Of a stretch of 64,000 bases of DNA, positions 50,839 to 62,884 are shown one piece after another. The notes under the pieces are model-generated. The model worked only from the letters and a program-made list of their open reading frames with translations. It was not told where the DNA came from and did not search any database. Made by a program: the position numbers and the translations under genes. Each line of letters opens with the position of its first letter. Position 1 is the first letter of the stretch. This DNA is from Quillaja saponaria (taxonomy: Eukaryota; Streptophyta; Magnoliopsida; Fabales; Quillajaceae). The stretch covers positions 17,296,350-17,360,349 of the forward strand of contig CM055608.1 of the NCBI GenBank assembly GCA_029379385.1. Direction: 5' to 3'.

Positions 50839-52338
50839 TGATAACTCTATAAAATAGAGTTATTTTACTATGCTTTTAATTCATATTTTATACTAAATCC
50901 TAGAGTTTTGAGTTAGAATACTAGTCAAATATAGTATTTTAGTTGTTTTAGGTTGTTTAAATAGTTTTATAGAGTTTTTACCTTAATTAGGAGTAGTTTT
51001 ACAAATTTTGGTATTTATTTTCTTTTAGATGTCTTTGCAGTGTCCTAGTTGGAGTGGAAGAAGGGAAGGACTTAAGCTGCTTTGTAGCACTGAAGAATAT
51101 GAGGCCGCGATGCTACAAAAGAAGGAATTTGAAGAATAAGTCAGAAAAAGCTCCGCTACGGCGTGGATTAACATGAAGCTGCAGCACAGATAAAAAGATG
51201 GAAAAGACCACAAAAGTTAGAGAGCTGGATGCCGTGGCGCCTAAAGGCATGAACTGTAGCACAAAGATCTTAAGTTGCCTAGAAAAATCATAAAGAGAGT
51301 TGAACAGCGGCACATTGATCATGAAGCTACATCGCCAATCTAAAGATGACTTTTGTGAACATGCAAAGGATGGAGTTTTAATAGGATTGAGCAGAACCTT
51401 TAGCGCCGCAGCGCTATATACATACATGCTACAACCCTTGTCCATGTTTTGAAGACTCCTGGTTTAATTAAATTAGGAGAAAAAAAGTTTATAAATAAAG
51501 GTGAAGGCTGAAGCTTTGAGATATATTAGAGCTCGTGATAGAGAGTGCTAATGAGCTAAAGGAGACCGGAAGCCATGATAACTTCTAGTTTCTACTCCCT
51601 TCTTCTTTTTTTCTATTTTATATTTACTTGTAATGGTTATGTCTTTAGTTTTTATATTTTCAGTAGTTAGTATGGAGTAGTCGTACTCTAGAGGTAATGA
51701 TTGAACTCACATGTAGCTGATGTGGCTTTAGTCTTAATTCAATACATGTTTTAGTTGTAATATTTGTATTGCCTTGTTCTTAATGTTTCTAATTGATTGA
51801 TCACTAGTTAGATTAATTAGGAATTCTGGAATTGACTTGGAAGAGTCAGTTTTGGGATTAGCCTTAGGCAATATAACCTATGTTTAGATTATTCATGTGA
51901 TGTGAATAATCTAATTTGTTTAAGAGATATGAGTATACTTTTTTACCATAAGTAATCAGGAGATTGGTTCTTAATGAGTTTATCTTAGAATAATTCTTAC
52001 AGGAATATAGGGAATTAGACTAAGTGAAATATATAGTTGCCATACATAGGAATATGCTAGTAATTGATTAAGAAATCTATGTTAATATTAAGCTATTGCA
52101 TAAATGGAATTGAACTAAAGTTAATTAGGTGTAGTGTGAGGGATTTCGTGAACCTAGGCTTAGTTTACTTATAAGTTTCTTAAAAATCTCTACATTTACT
52201 TTGGCTTGATTAGAGTTAGGTTGCATCATATTGGTATTTAATATTAGAAAGTAATTTATTCCACGTATGAACAATCTCTATTTATCATTGTATTACTTGA
52301 GAACGATACGTGCACTTGCGTTTGTTAAATCCGTATCA
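50839..52338 (+). mobile_element. Hairpin-headed LTR, copy 1 (complete, 1500 bp)
   Basis: Begins TGATAACTCT and ends ATCCGTATCA. The first bases form a perfect 10-bp stem (50841-50850 with 50854-50863) around a 3-base loop. A GC-rich passage (51090-51430) carries several GCCGCGATGC / CGCCGCAGCG words. The end GATACGTGCACTTGCG...TATCA is the known form of Athila/Tat-type Gypsy LTR ends, normally followed by a TGGCGCCGTTGCCGGGGA primer-binding site. No such site follows here, and the flanks TTTAT and TATAT differ by one base, so it is probably a solo LTR. Confidence 0.8.
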
Positions 52339-52876
52339 TATATAGATTAAATGCTTACATAGATTTCCTGCAGTTACTAAAAATGGTGGAACATGGTCAG
52401 AAATGGATTAATACCATTATTTCACTTGAAGAGGCTTATGTTGATATTGATTCAATTTTGAGCTACAAGAACTCAAGGCCTGCTTTTGTCTTAGTGTGGA
52501 AGAATTCATTTTACAAATCATCAAGATTAAAGAGTTGAAGGTGCTAGCCATTAGAATTTCATAAACTCATTCACCTTGGAGTGAGACGTGGAAGAGATTT
52601 ATACAACAGAGAATTCAAATGGGCTTTCTTGCGTGGACTTGGTGTTTCGGCTTATACAAAAAGAAGATCTGAAAGCCTTTGACATTAGATTCCATGAGCG
52701 AGAGACGGAATTGGCATGGACACAAGGTACAATGATGACTATTAACTCAGTTATTGCAATTTATTCTTCAGCACTTTGGGTTATGATGTTTCTTCTTTCT
52801 ATTATCATAATGGCTTTTGACATATGGGAATATTCTTGGGGACAAAAGACTTTCTAAGGAATTTAGAAGTGATTTT
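52339..52876 (+). other. Coding-like but unidentified spacer
   Basis: Less AT-rich than its surroundings. An 89-codon frame (52588-52857) with a hydrophobic C-terminal half is present, as well as broken frames upstream from about 52383. No family recognised. It may be part of the same Gypsy-type element as 53911-55735, split by the LTR at 52877. Confidence 0.3.
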
Positions 52877-53907
52877 TGATAAGTTTTTGAAATAGACTTA
52901 TTACATATTTTTTTATTAATAATTATTGGTTCTGTTCTTGAGTTTTGTTTAGTTGGTTTCATTTTGTAATAGGGTGTTGAATCCTAATTGAGTATGCTTA
53001 GGATTTAGCCTTTAATTAAGAGTTTCATTCATTCTTAACTTAGTTTGTGTGTTTTAAATGTTTAATGCTTAAAGGAGACCTCTTTGAAGTCAAATTGGAT
53101 GGGAATAAGAATATTCAGCACCAAAAAACGTACAAGAAAGCACAAAGTCATAGGCAACTGGCACCTAGGCTACCAATGGGATTTCCCTTATTCGAATTTT
53201 AGTGTCATGGTGTTAGAAAAACATGGTCACGAGCACTGGCCCTATTTCTAGTCTAAATTGAACTCAAATTGAAGGTGTTAAAGACTATTTAAAGAGGAAT
53301 AACTTGGGAATTCAATATACACAAGTTAGCTAAGAAGTTATGGAGATTAAAAGGCGATCAAGAGTGCAAGGAGCAAGAGGAGCTTCGATAGTTGATGCTT
53401 GAAGCCTGACAACCTATCGATTTTCTATCATTCCACTCCTTTACTTTTTTTGTATTGATTTAATGTTTTCTTTCTAGGATTGCAACGGAAATCAACATGT
53501 AGCTTGGTTTTAAGTTATTTATTGACTACTTAGGCATTTGTACATGAGTTATTTATTTTATTCTATGTTTAAAGCTTCTAATTGATTGGCCATCTTTTAG
53601 ATTGACTTTATAACTTAGAGGAACCTTGACGAAGGAAATCTAGGTTTAGCCTTGAATAAAATAGCACTTGTTTGAATTCATTCACATGCTTGTATGAATT
53701 TGATTCGTATCTAGGGTAGAAATATACCTACATATCTTGTGTAGCCAAGATTAGGTCTATTCTTAATGAGTCTTACTTAACTCAATTCTCATAGAAATAT
53801 AGTAAATTGGTTAAGTGAGATATTATTATAAGCATCTTGAAAGATACTTACAATTGAATTAGAACTTTAGGTTAATAATTTGGTACCATAACTAAGCATG
53901 ATAAGAT
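52877..53907 (+). mobile_element. Hairpin-headed LTR, copy 2 (3' truncated)
   Basis: Starts TGATAAGTTT with the same stem-loop (52879-52888 pairing with 52892-52901 with one wobble and one mismatch, loop GAA). It matches copies 1 and 3 along the ATTGATTGGCCATC and TCTTAATGAGTCTTACTTAA blocks (about 53580-53780). It stops near 53900, lacking the final few hundred bases and the TATCA end. Confidence 0.7.
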
Positions 53908-53981
53908 AATGTTTTGGGCAGTTTGTGGCATGAAGAAAAAAATTAATGTTTTGGGCAGTTTATGGCATCAAGCTACTAGTG
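53908..53981. repeat. 37-bp tandem duplication at the LTR break point
   Basis: AATGTTTTGGGCAGTTTRTG occurs at 53908 and again at 53945. The pair lies exactly where the truncated LTR copy 2 stops. Confidence 0.7.
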
Positions 53982-55468
53982 TTGGAGATCCTAAGACAAG
54001 TTGTTACTGAAAATGATACTCATGAGGTTTTGTTTAGTGAAGCCTTCCTTGAACTACATAAAGGGTTGGTGGGTCACATATTGAAAGGATTACAATTGCC
54101 AATGGTTCTATATGCATGATTACTGGGACAGAAATAACCAAATGTAAGGGTCTACACGAATCAAATGTTGATAAGTTGAATATTGGTAATCCATGGGACC
54201 AGGAGTGCAGGGAGTCTTGTTGGTGAGTGGAAATAATTGTGTTTTGAAGAAGGTAGGTGTTGCATCTACCATGGAGATTGATACTAACATTGATACCTTG
54301 ACTGCTTTGAGCTTTATACTATGTAGGGCAGCTCGCTAAAGAAATATCATGAAAGTGAGAGGGTGGAAATGGCTCAGGCTGGTATTGATTATAAATTTCA
54401 TATTGATGAAGGTAGTAATGATGAAAAAAAGATGCAGGTAAGTTATGAGTGTCTTATTGTTATGTTATGCAATTCTAATGTTTTTGTTGAAGTAAGAAGC
54501 CGGATTTGCAAGAATTGGCATGAACTACTAAGGAAAATTTTCCAAGAGTGGATTTTCGAAGATTTGATGGAGGTATTCATGGCTGGAAAAGTTCATATCT
54601 CCTTATAAATTTTGAAGTAAAGGACTAGCTGAAGTTTAAAAGAGTCAACACTCCTCTAACATGTAAGTGGCAGCGGAAAGCAAGTTCATACAAATTACTC
54701 ACTTCTTGTATGGCCTAGCATGGATTCTGGAACATAGCTTTAGTTTTGTTTAAGAAGCTGTGTTCTGATTACTTCAAGTCAGATTATGCAGCTGCAAACA
54801 TTTGGAGTGCGTGTGGATCCATCTTGTCTCTACTCAAGGGAAATCAACAAGAGTTATATGGAATAAAAGCCAGAATTCCTTCTTATGTTATTTTGGAAGA
54901 TGCCTATGGGGAGAAATATTTAAAACAACTAGAGAATGCATAGACAACTCTGAACATGATTTTGAAGAATGCAGGGAGCTTAGTCAAGGATACTAACTGG
55001 CTGTGAGATATATGAGAACTAGAGGATCCGGTACCGTAGTTGATGATCAACAAACTTGTGATGTGAGAAATAAAATATTGACTAGGAATGCAATTAAATT
55101 ATTCTTTAAAAACTAGGAATTACATTTGATTAGACAAGTTAAAGTGGTCCAACACGTGTTTTTTCCTAGCTATCAACAGTCATGATAAGGACGGTCTCAT
55201 GGATGAAAGACAACTGGGTTCTAGTGATCTAAAATGCACGAATGAAGTTTTTCACAAGCTTGTTATCATGATGAAATAGAAGAATCAAACACTGTAGTGG
55301 GTGAATGGTAAAATTTCTTCACGTGGTGGATCACAAGCCAGGATGACAGCAGTTTATGTAGTTACCTTGGAAGGAATACAGAGTGGAGTGACCATGCTTG
55401 GTTTACACAATAAATTGGGTTGTTTTCTATTAACACTTGAGGACAAATGTTGTCTATAGGGGAGTATT
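53982..55468 (+). pseudogene. Gypsy-type gag remnant without recognisable pol
   Basis: Around 54540-54600 one frame reads PRVDFRRFDGGIHGW, matching the Ty3/Gypsy gag signature (DFPRFDGxDPxGWLYR...). It is followed by KWQRKASS (family GKAxxW) near 54670 and by FKKLCSDYF and EDAYGEKYLKQL in the frame at 54746-54943. Before the LTR comes ACTTGAGGACAAATG then TAGGGGAGTATT, the usual end of Gypsy internal regions with its polypurine tract. Protease, RT, RNase H and integrase are not visible in the remaining 500 bases, so the element looks pol-deleted. Confidence 0.5.
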
Positions 55469-55735
55469 TGTTAGATACTTTTCATGGCCAAGGGTGTGAT
55501 TGTAATTATAGTGTATTAGTGAGGTTATATGTGTCTTTTCTGGTTTGGTTAGTTGCAACCAAACTGGTATTTAGGGACCTGTACATGGTCTGTAATTTCA
55601 TTTTGTCCAGATTTTAAATGAATTCCTTCTCCTTCCTCTTTGGATTCTCTCTAGTTTCTCTTCCTTTCTTTATGCCTTTCTCTTTCTTTTACTAAATTCT
55701 ATTAATTATCCATATACTTCAAAAAGTATCTATCA
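55469..55735 (+). mobile_element. Short LTR (267 bp) of the Gypsy-type element
   Basis: Starts TGTTAGATACTTTT and ends AAAAAGTATCTATCA, a 14-base inverted end repeat with one mismatch. It follows a polypurine tract (TAGGGGAGT), so it is a 3' LTR. A second copy was not seen upstream. Confidence 0.68.
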
Positions 55736-55814
55736 TTCTCTGACATACATATTTTCTCGTACATGTATTTCTTAAGATTGGTGTTATTTACGATTTATAT
55801 TGTTGCATTTAAAC

Positions 55815-56354
55815 CAATGTTTTAAAAACTGAACTAATAATTGACTCGAAAAATTTACTAGGTTTAAGGTCATTGGTTCAACTGAGATTAGACTGATGGT
55901 CTGACTAGATGATGTCATAAAATATATTTAATTATATAATTTAAATATTATATATATTATATAAAATTCTCTACTAATTATAAATACTAAATCCACAAGA
56001 AAACAAAAGATAATACTTCAGTATCAATTAATTAATAAAAAATCACATCACAAATAATTAAATTTAGTTATTAATAGTTAATACCACAATTGATTGATTT
56101 ATTGTGCATCACAATATTCAAGTTTCAACTTATGTAACAAAATAACAAAGACAATATCAATATAAAAATAATTGTTTTACTAATCTTTAATATAAAATAC
56201 AAATATTTCACTAATCATTACTACAAACAATATTTCAACCTGGCATCGATTCTTCAGATTTTTACTGGTCCAACAGCCAAAATGGTTTTTTAGTTCATTT
56301 CAATCCGATTTATCACCTGAGCAACAGTTCAACTGGTCCGGTTTTCAAAACAAT
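55815..56354. mobile_element. MITE-like non-autonomous element, copy 2
   Basis: Same family as 2179-2757. The left end is CAATGTTTTAAAAACTGAAC and the right end GGTCCGGTTTTCAAAACAAT, imperfect reverse complements. The interior matches copy 1, without the 39-bp duplication. No coding sequence. Confidence 0.72.
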
Positions 56355-56592
56355 TATTTAAACATCATAATTAGCAAAAATTACAAATGCCAAGCTAAAA
56401 GCAGTAATTGCATCCAATAGTTTGGTTTTCTTTTCCACCTGAAAATTGTTTATTTATTTTTTATAATAAATTATTCTAATTTTCTATTATAACTCGATAT
56501 TGTAAAGCCGAGTTTTAAATATAATATGTAAATTTCAGTTATAAAATAAAAACAACATAAACAAATTAAATAAATAATAATAAAATTAAATT
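56355..56592. other. Spacer with the first TAACYCGRTAT motif
   Basis: AT-rich. One ATAACTCGATAT word lies at 56489, the first of four between here and 56802. No gene recognised. Confidence 0.4.
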
Positions 56593-59341
56593 TGTCATAA
56601 CCCGGTATCGTAGTGATACATTTTAGTGATTCTTAAATAAATTCTAATTATACAAGGAAATTGTAATAACCCAATATGTCCTTATTTGGTTATTGATATT
56701 TTAATATATACTTTGGAGTGTCGTATGTAATTTATTAGACATTTGAAAAATTAAATTAATAATATATTATATATAGTAGTATTAAATGTTATAACTCGAT
56801 ATTCTAGTGAATTTTTAAAATATTGTACGTAAATTATTATAAGTATTTAAATAATTAATTTTCAAGAATAAATTAACATAAGAGGGATAATTATATATAT
56901 ATATATGAGCTAGAAAGGTGTGATTGTATGTGTATACATGTAATAATATAATTAATATCCTCCACAAAACATACATCATTCAACTTGCCTTTTCACTAAT
57001 ATTTTAATATACTTGCTTTATCTTTTTTACCTCTCCCTTGTTCAACCGACTTACTCCTCTTCTTATTTCCCATTTTGCCGTGTTTAACTCCATTTCCTTC
57101 CCCTGTTCTACTCTGCTTCAACCACAAGAACTCAACCAAACATTTTGCCAAACGTGGGTGTATGTGGGTGTAGTTTCTTTAGCACTTTCCATACCCACCT
57201 TCTATGTTGTAACCCCTTGTTTGTTGGCTGCCAAACTGGGTTGAGGAGCATTGCTTTTCGTTTATTTTAACTGGTAATCTTCCTTAACAGCCAGCTTTAT
57301 TACTGTGCTCTTCTTTATTTCATTGCTGTCTTGTTAGCTCAGCTAGGTTTTAAGAAAATTTCTTGCTGTTGTATTACTTCTATAGCCGAGAGGAAGGAGT
57401 ATTTTTTGGTTGGCTGTGATCAGCTGGGTGTGTGTGGGTAGCTTCAGTTGTAACTTTGCTTTTAGAAAGCTTTGGTGGGTGAGAGTAAGGTGGGATTGGT
57501 GTAACGAATGTATTGGTGTGCGGGTGACTTGGAGTAAGCTGTTGTTAAGAACTTAAATATAAGAGATTTAAAGGAGTTGTAAGCTTTTAACGAAGGTTTA
57601 GTAATTGTAAACACATAAGGAAGTTAGTAAAATAGGAAATTTGGAATTCAATTAGGACAATTTAGAACTTGTACACTGTAGATTTAAGGAATTCTAATTA
57701 ATTAGTAATTGAACTCAAAGATGTAAGTTGATAGTGAATTCAATTGAACTTGTACACTGTAAGTTGATAGTGAATTAATGAAACTCAATATGTGGAATTG
57801 GGGAAATTTAAAGACTTGAAGGATTAGGTTGATTACTCTGGAAAATATATGTAGATTAATTAGGATTAATCATGTATTCTAAGTAATTAATAAAATGTTT
57901 ATAAGAAATTAAATATAAAATACTTATAGAAATTAATTGACATAAGTTTTACATATTAGAAAGGCAATTGGAAACATAAAATTTAACCATGTTAATGTAA
58001 ATTAACATATTAGTGAAGTATTTAAGAGGAATTAATTACAAGGTAGTAAATGCAATAAATACATAAAGAAATGAGAAATTATAGAATTTGTTATATCATG
58101 GTTATATAAAGTGACATACAAATTTATGTTTTTTAGCTCCGGAACGTGTCGAGGATATTCCGACACATTCGCAAACTAGATGAACTGACGAATCATTTCC
58201 TTAAACTTTGTGAGTGGTTAACTGTTACCTTTGAGGGCTAGATTATTGTGTGTAATTGTATGTGTGTTTAAATAAATGTGCAAGTACAATGTTTAAGTGA
58301 GTTATTTAAATTATGTTTGTTTGAAATTGTTTGTGGTTGATAAGGGCTAACAAAGTAAAATTTTTCTGAGAAATGATTTTTTATTTTCAAAACTGAGATA
58401 TAGATGCACCTAGGATATTTCGATTTGAAATCCTAAGATATTTTGATTCTGATAAATGTTATTTTTAAAGAAAAAAAATATTTGAGTGCTCAACTCCAGT
58501 GGGATAGATTATGTACGAAGATTAATTTGTTGTGCGGGAGGGTAAATGCCCGACATGGTGTGATATTGTTATGCAAGCTGGCTTACTCGTTGGCCATCTG
58601 CTTGTTTTGTCTGCTTTGAATGCTATGTTAAAAATTGTGAATTCTGGATATTGAATTGATTTATATATGTGGTGTAACATGTGATTTGTGACTGTATAAT
58701 AATTACACGTACGTGCTTGCATTATTGAATTAAAACATGAATACTGTTATTTGAAATTAAATGATGATATATGTATTTTGAGTGATGCTAGTACCTTTTG
58801 GGTATAATTTTCAACTCACTGAATCTGTAAGACTCACCATTCCTTGTTGAGATGTTTTTTTAGTAACAGGATTTCAAGGACGGCTATTATGGATAATGGA
58901 CTTTGCCTAGTATTTGGCAGCAAGGTAATTCTTTAAAATCTCATTCTTGAAGTCAAAGGATGAAAGTTTGCAATCACATTAGAGCAAAGAGATGTCTAAC
59001 CTTCTATAATGTAATAGTCAAATTGATTGTTATCTTGGTGAGAATTGGAGCAGAGCTCCTTGGTTATATTGATTTTGTTGTTGTTGTGTAAAAATAAGAA
59101 TATTTATTGTTTATATTTTGGGTATGTTCCACATTGAGTGGAGCCTCTACCAAAATTTTCAGTAAATATTATGTGTTCAGTAGCAAGTTTATGTTTAAAA
59201 TTTAATTAAGTAAAGATTTTCTTGGTTTTAAATATAATTGTTTCGAGAGTCATGTGTGTTTAGTAGTGATAAAGTTAGGGTTATGGAGAGTTGGTTATCC
59301 AACTCTCTGGCCCAGTCAAGCTTTCATGAGGGGGTGTGACA
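56593..59341 (+). mobile_element. Large Gypsy-type LTR (left end tentative)
   Basis: The right end GGGGGTGTGACA (59341) and a left end TGTCATAACCC (56593) are imperfect inverted repeats of the TGTNAYAACCC...GGGTGTGACA type seen in plant Gypsy LTRs. Internal landmarks typical of such LTRs are GAGGGTAAATGCCCGACATG-like sequence near 58536 and the GGAACGTGTCGAGGATATTC block at 58141. The left end is uncertain because the start motif recurs at 56489, 56666 and 56791. No flanking duplication was found. The short frame at 57038-57244 lies inside and is not called a gene. Confidence 0.5.
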
Positions 59342-59676
59342 TTTTCCTTTTATTATCATAATTTAAGAAATAATAATTAAATTTTAGTTAATAATATTAT
59401 ATAATATTAAATTGGTTTTATAATACCAAAATTATGTGTATCTCCTAACAATAGCACAATAATGTTTTTTAAGCCTTTTTTTTATTTTATAAAATATTCG
59501 GAATTTAGATTAAATTGTAATTCATATTTTAGGGGAAGTATGTATTTGTTTTACATGAGGTTAGAGTAATTTACACAATTTTTTATATATTTTTCCCAGA
59601 AAATTTTAATTCAAATAGTAATACGGTATTTGTGAGCCAACAGGAAATAACTTGGTTAACAAGTTTCTAGCCTTGC

Positions 59677-59685
59677 TCTATAAAA
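59677..59685 (+). promoter_or_regulatory. TATA box of the P1 gene
   Basis: TCTATAAAA lies about 220 bases before the first ATG of the P1 gene and shortly before the telo-box, a suitable place for the core promoter. Confidence 0.5.
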
Positions 59686-59695
59686 TCTTAATTGT

Positions 59696-59703
59696 TAGGG
59701 TTT
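59696..59703 (+). promoter_or_regulatory. Telo-box (TAGGGTTT) near the P1 transcription start
   Basis: TAGGGTTT is the reverse complement of AAACCCTA, the telo-box known from promoters and 5' leaders of plant ribosomal-protein genes. Its position just downstream of the TATA box fits a working ribosomal-protein promoter. Confidence 0.55.
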
Positions 59704-59900
59704 TGCTGAAAGGAATAGCCACTCCAAAATTGCACTTTGCACAGTCCCCTGTTTCTCATTCAACCTGCCTACTGATTTTGGTAATAATCGTGAAATTCGT
59801 CATGTTATGCTAAACAAAGATGCATGGATGCATATATCATTGATGATTGATTGTTTCTTAAATTTTCCATGCAGTGAAAAAATTTGTTGAAGGCACAAAC

Positions 59901-61458
59901 ATGTCGACTGGTGAGCTCGCCTGCACCAATGCTTCTCTGTTCTCTCCTTCTTCACGATGATGGAATCTCCACCACTGTACATTCTCGTTCTCTCTTTTTC
60001 CATCTTTCACCTTTACTCCTTTAGAAATACCCATAGATGTGCTAATTGGTTTTGTATGGTTGGCCTGTGGGTGGTTTTGTTTGGGAATTGGGATTATGAC
60101 TTGTTCTTATTGGCCTGTGGTATTGTTTGGTATATATTTGAATGCAAGTGCAAGACCTTCATGATTTTAGCACTGCTAACTACATGAGTTTTCTAAAATA
60201 TGCTTTCCAGTAATTGATTATTGAGTCTTTGAAATATACTCTTGATTGATTATTTTTTGCAATCCTTTTTCTCTAAAATCTTTCAATGCTTTTTTCAGTC
60301 TCTACTAGTGGGTCTGTTTATATCAATTTTTAAATGCCAATCTAATAAGATGTGTTACTTGGATCTGGAAATAGCATGTAAATATTTTTTGAGTTATAAA
60401 AAGGATTGAAGTACGGTGAAAATCTGTTTGAAATTTACTTTTGAATTTCGTTTTAATCTGTAAGCTTCTCCTTTTGTGTTCCTCTATTGATAGCTTTCTC
60501 TGCAGAATTCACTTGCTCACGGTACTTTAGAATTGTTGTGTTTAACTTTTCCTCTTGGAATCTTTACTTACTATTTAGAGAACTGGTTCAGTATTGAAGA
60601 ATTGCTGTCCCTTATGCAGGCTGAGAAGATTGCAACTGTTGTGAAAGCTGCCAACTTGACAATTGACTCTTACTGGCCAGGACTGTTTGCTAAGCTGTTT
60701 GAGACGAGAAATATTGAGGATCTCATTCTAAATATTGGTTCTGGTAAGCCATAATTCCTAATGTCCTGAAAGGGGAAAATGTATCTTTGCAACTTTCCTT
60801 CATTGCACTTCCCAGCAACACAGTACTAACAACTTTTTTGCGTGTGATTTTGAAATGTAAGGTGGTGCATACATAGCAGTTGCCACTCCTCCTGCTGAAG
60901 CTGGTAGTGCAGCAGCTGCTGCTTCTGGTCCTTCCACTGATGAGAAGAAGGTAGTTTCTTATTTGCCATTATTTTTACGTGAATTATAACCTATGCTTAG
61001 ATGACATTTCTAGTTTCTACCGACATACATCCTATCATTTCTAACTATGAACAATTCTTTCATGTTCTTGGACCATGTTTATATTATTTTTCTTATCTTT
61101 TTATTTTTAAACTGATTGAGAAGAGCACAATACCGTTTAAGTCCTTTTAGGTGTTGAGCCTGTTGAACAATCTTGACACCAAAACTTTTTCACTTTGTGT
61201 CTCTAATCTTATTATTTGAACAATATGTTGCTCTGTTACAATCAATGTGCAAAAGTTTTATCTCTTGCAATCTTCAAATACACCACTTATAGTCCATGGT
61301 AAACTTCGAGATATTGTCTTGTCAACCTTGATGAGTGTCTCGTAGTTATATCTGCACTGTGCTGTATATGCTGATTTTTTTCTCTTTCCTTCTTGTATCA
61401 GGAGGAGGCCAATGAAGAAGCCGAGGAGGAAGATTATGGATTCAGTATGTTTGACTAG
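59901..61458 (+). CDS. RPP1: 60S acidic ribosomal stalk protein P1, exon-1 frame disrupted
   Basis: Segments: 59901-59976, 60620-60743, 60862-60950, 61402-61458, with GT/AG borders (GTACAT, GTAAGC, GTAGTT donors). Exon 1 starts MSTGELACT, the normal P1 N-terminus, but about 7 extra bases put HDDGISTT (59953-59976) in another frame; from 59901 translation stops after 19 codons at 59958. Exons 2-4 are intact: [35 protein letters not shown], an alanine-rich hinge, then [11 protein letters not shown] and TAG. The GFxxFD tail is the element of P-proteins that binds elongation factors. An ATG at 59929 is in frame with the conserved part and would give 105 residues with a substituted N-terminus. P1 forms a dimer with P2 on P0 through that N-terminal helix, so function is uncertain. 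Introns are kept, so this is not a processed pseudogene. Confidence 0.82.
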
Positions 61459-62884
61459 GTCTTTGAGGATTTCCATAATGCCATTCTGATTTTCAGAGCA
61501 TAACAGTCTTGTACATCTCTGATATAATGTGTGACTTGGGGGATCAGATTTAGCTTAATATTTTTGTTAGGAATTCACTTTTAAAATATTCAAAGCACAT
61601 TTAGTAGATTGAATTGAATTCATAGGGTTCTATGGTATATTGGTATTTCCTTTTCCTTTTGTGCCTCTTTGATCCATGTTGAATCAAATCGAGTATAGAA
61701 GGGAAGAATGATTGCTGTTAGAATAGAAAGTAATATTGAAGAAGAAAACCCCAAATTAAATAGGTAAATGCTACACTTCAAAGATTATTATAAGACAACT
61801 AGAATATGCTCCTACAGTTATTTAACATTTAACAAAATAAAAAGGAATAATTTTATAAGGAATAAGATCTGAACTCTTTTTCCAAGTGCGTTACAAGATT
61901 TAATTTGGAAAGTCTCTGTTCTACCTTTTCTCACAAAACTGAAATATAGTCAAGAAAAAAAAAGGGGGGGATGGAGCAAGAAGAATGTCATATTGGAATG
62001 CTTCTGTTTCTGAAAGCTTTACATATTTATGTTATTTATATGGTTAAGATAAATTTAGTTTTCAAAAGAACTATAAAAAAAAAGTCCAGTGATTGATTAT
62101 AAATCAGTCATTCTCTTGTTGGAAAAATCTGAAGATACGACATGCTGATTGTTTCTTTTTCATCACTTTACATGCTCATATTGTCAATTTCTCCCACATT
62201 TAACATACTTTTCAGTACTTTCATTCCTTTGACATCTTTTACTATAAGCTATTGATGTTAATAAGTGTAGGGTTTTAGAGATTGATTTGACCAGTGAAAC
62301 CACAAAGATCCACTGATATGAAATCTTTTATATGTATTTTATTTGTTGGTAACTATTTTAATCAGTTTAGTTTGTAATATTAGTTAGACAATACAGCTAG
62401 ATGTAATCTACATACATTCAAAAAAATGTCTAATTTTTATAATGATCATATATCTGTCTTGTTTAGTTTTGGTGGTTAGTGAACGGATTGACGGCAATAG
62501 CATTCTCAACTTAAACTTGATATTGACAGGAAGATGAAATGATATGAAATAGTTTATTCATTGCATTATCTGCTTCTTGTCTTGCTGGTATTTAATTACT
62601 TTATTCATAAAACGGAAAAACCAAAAAACCAAAAAAAAAAGAAAAAAAAGAAGATTTAGACTAAACATCGACATGATGAAGATACAAAAATCTTTTCACA
62701 AAACGAATCTCAATGTGCCAATGACCCTTTTCTCTCCCTATACATGCTAGGGTAGAGGGCACATAGAGGGAAGTTATTCTAATTAGTTTCTTATTTTGTA
62801 AAGCTCTGTGCTTTTCTGGTTGTAATGGATCAATCAGTACTGTCCCTGTCTGCAAAGAAATAACCATTCTTACACCTTGTAACC
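61459..62884. other. 3' UTR of the P1 gene and intergenic sequence
   Basis: The P1 3' UTR should occupy roughly the first 100-150 bases. A G-run (GGGGGGG near 61963) and poly-A runs near 62630 are present. Part of 62660-62880 may be former 3' sequence of the pseudogene on the minus strand. No further gene seen. Confidence 0.45.

Noticed and set aside
52588..52857. 89-codon frame with a predicted membrane-like segment as a small gene
   Set aside because: It sits between LTR pieces, continues from broken frames upstream and matches no family; it is listed only as an unidentified spacer.
57038..57244. 68-codon frame resembling a secreted peptide
   Set aside because: It lies inside the large Gypsy-type LTR and lacks any conserved motif.
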